Positions 60,823 to 64,000 of a DNA stretch of 64,000 nt are shown here, piece after piece. Each line of letters opens with the position of its first letter. The first letter of the stretch is position 1. The notes under the pieces are model-generated. The model saw nothing but the letters and a program-made list of their open reading frames with translations. It searched no databases and was not told where the DNA came from. Origin of the DNA: Streptomyces hyderabadensis (lineage in GTDB: Bacteria; Actinomycetota; Actinomycetes; Streptomycetales; Streptomycetaceae); assembly GCF_020404845.1 (NCBI RefSeq), contig NZ_JAIOJZ010000027.1:1-64000 (forward strand), written 5' to 3'. Position numbers and translations under genes: made by a program.

Positions 60823-62243
60823 CGCGTCCCGCTAACCACCGCTGGGCGGTGCTCGACGAGAGTTCCGACCCGGTGCCCGGCGACCCGGAAGAAGTGGCGA
60901 AACTCGGCCGGCAGCTGCGCAGGACCGCCGAGGCCATCGAGAAGGAGGCCCGCGAGATCAAGGAGCTGGCCTCCGTCGAGAACTGGAAGGGCAAGGCCGC
61001 CACCGAGTTCCGGTCGGCCGCCGAGGGCGCCGGTGACAAGCTCCGCAAGGCGTTCAAGCGGTACGACGAGGCGGCCGACGCGCTCGGCACCCGGGTCGTG
61101 GACGGCGTGTGCAGCACCGAGTTCGCCTCGGAGCTGCACCGGGCCCAGCAGATGGCCGACAAGGCGCTGCGCGACGCGGAAGCCGCCGACGAAGACCTCG
61201 GCGCCGCGCAGAAGTCGCTGGACGGGCAGCCCGACGACACCCCCAAGGACGACCCGGACACCAAGAAGTACAAGGAACAGAAGGAGAACGCGTCGTCGGC
61301 GCTGGCCTCGGCCAGGGAGGCGCTGCGCACCGCCAAGGAAGTCAGGGACGCCGCGGCACGCCGGGCCGCCGACGCCATCCACGACGTCATCGAGAACGAC
61401 GGTCTCAAGGACGGCTGGAAGGACAAGTTCAAGAACTGGGTCCACGAGAACGCGGGCTGGCTCACCCAGATCTCCAAGTGGGCGGGGCGCATCGCCCTGT
61501 GGGCGGGGGTCGCGGCACTCGCCCTGGGCTGGATCCCCGTGATCGGGCAGGCCATCGCGGCCGTCGCCAACGCGGTCGCCCTGCTGGCCAGCGTCGTCGC
61601 CCTCGCCACCGACCTGGTGCTGGCCCTGGGCGGTGAGGGGAGCTGGAAGTCGGTGATCCTGGACGCCGTCGGCGTGGCCACCTTCGGCCTCGGCCGGGCG
61701 GCGATGGCGGGGGCCAAGGGGGTGGCCGCGGGCAGCAAGGCACTGGCCCGCAGCAACCTCTACAAGAGCGCGGTCGCCTCCGGCATGAAGACCAACAAGG
61801 CCTGGAACCTCGCCAACCGGGGCTCCCAGGGGGCGATCCGGGGCAAGGACGCGGCGAAGGCCATGGCCAGCATGCCCAAGGGGAAGCTGCCCACTTGGAG
61901 CAACATCAAGGAGGGCTTCAGCCCCGTCTCCATGTACCGGGACACGGTCGGCGGGGTGAAGTCGATCAGCAACGCGTTCTCCAGGCAGGGCTGGCGGGAC
62001 GGCCTCGCCGGGATGGCGGCGCCCCGTTCGGCGGGCACCCTCGACCCGGACCTGGCGAGGGCCGCCGCCGACCTCGACGGCATCGCGCCGGCCGCCACGC
62101 AGATGCCCGCGGTCAGCAATGCGCTGGGCAACTTCACCGGCCAGACCAATGCCTGGGCGGGGGCCACGGCCACCGGTGTGGCCGCCGGTGCCGAGGGGGC
62201 CTACGGGGCGGTCACGTCCCTGTACGACAGGGCGACGGGATGA
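60819..62243 (+). CDS. Large WXG-domain type VII secretion-associated protein (cassette A)
   Basis: 474 residues from GTG 60819. N-terminal VPGDPEEVAKLGRQLRR and the turn VENWKGKAATEF (WXG present), then FKRYDEAADALGTRVVDG, a charged coil, and hydrophobic stretches (IALWAGVAALALGWIPVIG, AIAAVANAVALLASVVALA). The C-terminal 200 residues are Ala/Gly/Ser-rich with no recognised toxin motif. Paralog of the 45017 protein with a different C-terminus. Confidence 0.8.
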   Translation: MTRPANHRWAVLDESSDPVPGDPEEVAKLGRQLRRTAEAIEKEAREIKELASVENWKGKAATEFRSAAEGAGDKLRKAFKRYDEAADALGTRVVDGVCSTEFASELHRAQQMADKALRDAEAADEDLGAAQKSLDGQPDDTPKDDPDTKKYKEQKENASSALASAREALRTAKEVRDAAARRAADAIHDVIENDGLKDGWKDKFKNWVHENAGWLTQISKWAGRIALWAGVAALALGWIPVIGQAIAAVANAVALLASVVALATDLVLALGGEGSWKSVILDAVGVATFGLGRAAMAGAKGVAAGSKALARSNLYKSAVASGMKTNKAWNLANRGSQGAIRGKDAAKAMASMPKGKLPTWSNIKEGFSPVSMYRDTVGGVKSISNAFSRQGWRDGLAGMAAPRSAGTLDPDLARAAADLDGIAPAATQMPAVSNALGNFTGQTNAWAGATATGVAAGAEGAYGAVTSLYDRATG

Positions 62244-63568
62244 CCCCTTCCCCCGAGCCCGCCCTCAGGCCGGCCGCCTCGCGCGGCCCCGGCCTCGAAC
62301 GCTGCCACTGCGCACGGCTCTGCTTCGAGGACGGCGCCCTGGTCCTGCGCACCCGCCACCGCACCTCCCGTCTCCCGGTGGGCGGCAACGGCATCGCGCG
62401 GGCCGTGTTCGTCGACGCCCCCGGCGAGGACCGGGAGCGCGTGGGCCCGACCCTGCCCGGGTCCTGGGGCGAACTCCAGCTCCAGGACCGCGACGGGGCG
62501 CTCATCGGCCGCTTCGACCTCGAGGACTGGCTGCCGGAGTCGCCCGCCCTTCCCAAACGCTCCGTCCGGGGCGAACAACTCCTCAGCCGCACGGGGGTGT
62601 CCCACCTGCTCCAGGCGGCGGGGATCCCTCTGCACGTGGTGCGGGACAGAGACGATCCGCTGGTGGCGCCGGGCGGCTCAGGAGCCGCGCTGGGGCCGGG
62701 CAACGACTTCCCGTACTGGTACTGGGGCGTCCGGGCCGTCGCCGGGGCCGCGTGGTTCGCGGCGTTCACGGCGGTCCTCTTCTCCGGGACGACGGCGCCC
62801 TGGCTCATCCTCGTCCTGGCGGCCACCGCGGCCGTCGCACCGGTGGCGAGGCTGCTGCTGCGCGCCTGGACCCGGGTACGCCTGCGCCGCTACGCCCCCA
62901 CTGTGCGCGAGCGGGTCCGCCCGTCTCCCGCGCCGGGCCTCGGCGCCACGGTGCGGTTCTGCCGGGACACCGAACTGCGGGTGCAGGACCGCGACCTGGT
63001 CCTGCGGGATCTGGGCGGGCAGGAGTACTGGTTCCCGCTGACCGGCGCGCACGCGGTGACGTCACTGGTCCGGGTCCGCGACCGCGCGGGCTCCGAACTC
63101 GGTGTGGAACTGCGGGGACCGGCGGAGCAGGTGCGGGCCGTCCTGCCCTGGGACCTCTGGTTCGGGGGTGAGACGGGCGCCGACGGCTGGGCCCGGCTGC
63201 GGAGGGCCGCGGGGCTGACGGTGTCCGAACGCCGCCTGACCGGGAAGGCGATCTGGCCGAAGGGCCCGGTGCTCGGCCTGCGCATGCTCCCCGTGTCAGG
63301 ATCGGAGGCCCGCCGCAGGTCGCGCTTTCCCGGGACCATCGCCGGGGTGTCCTCCACCGCGGTCATGGCCATCGGCTCCGTCTTCTCCGTCGTCCAGGGC
63401 CTGCGGATCACCGACGAGCACCCGGGCGCCGCACTCACCGCCGTACTCCTGGGAGCGGTCGGCCTCGCCCTCCAGGGCGTCCCTTACGCGGTTCACCAAC
63501 TGCGCGGCCGCCTCCGCCTCGACCGGCCGGTCCCGCAACGGACGACACCGAGGAAAGTTGCCGTATGA
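62240..63568 (+). CDS. Hypothetical membrane protein (cassette A)
   Basis: 442 residues. Two helices near 160-205 (WGVRAVAGAAWFAAFTAVLF and WLILVLAATAAVAPVARLLL) and two near 385-430; soluble parts on either side are sheet-rich (LQDRDGALIGRFDL; RVQDRDLVLRDLGG). ATG overlaps the upstream stop and the next gene overlaps its own. It fills the membrane-protein slot of the cassette. Confidence 0.7.
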   Translation: MTPSPEPALRPAASRGPGLERCHCARLCFEDGALVLRTRHRTSRLPVGGNGIARAVFVDAPGEDRERVGPTLPGSWGELQLQDRDGALIGRFDLEDWLPESPALPKRSVRGEQLLSRTGVSHLLQAAGIPLHVVRDRDDPLVAPGGSGAALGPGNDFPYWYWGVRAVAGAAWFAAFTAVLFSGTTAPWLILVLAATAAVAPVARLLLRAWTRVRLRRYAPTVRERVRPSPAPGLGATVRFCRDTELRVQDRDLVLRDLGGQEYWFPLTGAHAVTSLVRVRDRAGSELGVELRGPAEQVRAVLPWDLWFGGETGADGWARLRRAAGLTVSERRLTGKAIWPKGPVLGLRMLPVSGSEARRRSRFPGTIAGVSSTAVMAIGSVFSVVQGLRITDEHPGAALTAVLLGAVGLALQGVPYAVHQLRGRLRLDRPVPQRTTPRKVAV

Positions 63569-64000
63569 CGCCCACCGAAAGCCCCACGCCCCCGGCCGAC
63601 TACCGTCTGCTGCTGCCCGAGGGCTGGTTCCGGATCCTGCTCGACCCCGACCAGCGGGACGGCTCCGTCGACGCCCTGGTGGAGCGCCAGTTCCGCGGCA
63701 TCGACAACGCCCCGCACCTCAAGGAGGAGCTGCGCGCCGACCTGCGGCGCCGGGCCGCCAAGGCGTACCGCGGCGGCGGGATCGAGCTGTACCTGAGCCT
63801 CCAGGCGGCCGGCCCCTTCACCGTCCCCGCCTCGCTCCTCGTCACCCTGGCGCCGCTGCGCCACGCGGAACCGCTCCCGCCGGATGACCTGGCCCGCGTC
63901 CTCGCCGAGGAGGCGGAGGCGACGGAGGACGGGAGCGGGGACGCGGGCTCGCCGTTGCCCGAGATCGCCGTCGAGGAACTGACCGCGGGCACGGCCGTAC
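63565..64000 (+). CDS. Hypothetical protein, 'DWF' family (cassette A), cut by window end
   Basis: The first 145 residues, continuing past the window. ADYRLLLPEGWFRILLDPDQ and IELYLSLQAAGPFTVPASLL match the 43149 protein. ATG 63565 overlaps the preceding stop. It occupies the same late slot in the cassette as in cassette B. Confidence 0.75.
   Translation, partial: MTPTESPTPPADYRLLLPEGWFRILLDPDQRDGSVDALVERQFRGIDNAPHLKEELRADLRRRAAKAYRGGGIELYLSLQAAGPFTVPASLLVTLAPLRHAEPLPPDDLARVLAEEAEATEDGSGDAGSPLPEIAVEELTAGTAV

Noticed and set aside
1..64000. tRNA, rRNA, CRISPR arrays, insertion sequences, phage att sites
   Set aside because: No tRNA-like cloverleaf, regular spacer array, transposase or integrase was recognised on either strand by reading; a tRNAscan or IS search was not possible.

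Overview
The window is high-GC DNA (roughly 70% G+C or more over most of its length) with strong codon bias, many 4-base ATGA/GTGA start-stop overlaps, GTG starts, likely leaderless promoters, multiple Hanks-type kinases and a futalosine menaquinone cluster. This points to a Streptomyces chromosome, core-like at both ends. From memory only (no search was run), the order mqnL-mqnP-mqnM-Lrp-mqnE ... csp-mqnA-kinase-eccC ... tad matches the S. coelicolor SCO4480s to SCO4530s.

Region 1 (1-12.2 kb) holds small metabolic and regulatory units: a methyltransferase, an exported alpha/beta hydrolase, TetR, LysR/cupin/DoxX and WYL/VOC divergent units, each with a visible operator-like inverted repeat. 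It also holds three receptor-type Ser/Thr kinases. Two are near-paralogs with C-terminal ricin-type lectin domains and one carries a LamG-type domain. The first kinase contains the only in-frame TTA (bldA-dependent) codon I noticed.

Region 2 (12.3-31.7 kb) is metabolic. It contains late menaquinone genes (UbiD-like mqnL, prenyltransferase mqnP, UbiX-like mqnM), an Lrp regulator and radical-SAM mqnE. These are followed by a UdgX-type uracil-DNA glycosylase, a GNAT enzyme and a DUF4229 protein. Next is a cysteine-rich leader peptide (not in the automatic calls) in front of a DAACS symporter. A fatty-acid block follows (TetR, MaoC, FabG4-like reductase, thiolase, long-chain acyl-CoA synthetase), then a cold-shock gene with a long 5' UTR, mqnA and a fourth kinase.

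Region 3 (31.7-53.2 kb) is accessory and linked to type VII secretion. An EssC/EccC-like ATPase with ubiquitin-like and FHA-like N-terminal regions is divergent from an Esx-type small protein. Two overlapping-gene cassettes follow on the minus strand. Each has a small Esx-like protein with an aromatic-xxx-acidic C-terminal motif, a large WXG-domain protein with a hydrophobic centre, membrane proteins, and one or two cytosolic proteins of a family with an N-terminal aromatic 'DWF/GWF' motif. This stretch contains a low-GC island, a decayed paralog, a 131-bp direct repeat and a deletion-fusion ORF.

Region 4 (53.2-64 kb) is a Tad/Flp pilus operon (SAF/CpaB, TadZ, TadA, TadB, TadC, Flp pilin, two TadE-like, one TadG-like). 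It is followed in the same direction after 91 bp by a third copy of the Esx/WXG cassette, which runs off the window. The repeated cassette is the best candidate here for an undescribed system: a modular type VII substrate/partner set serviced by the nearby EssC-like motor.
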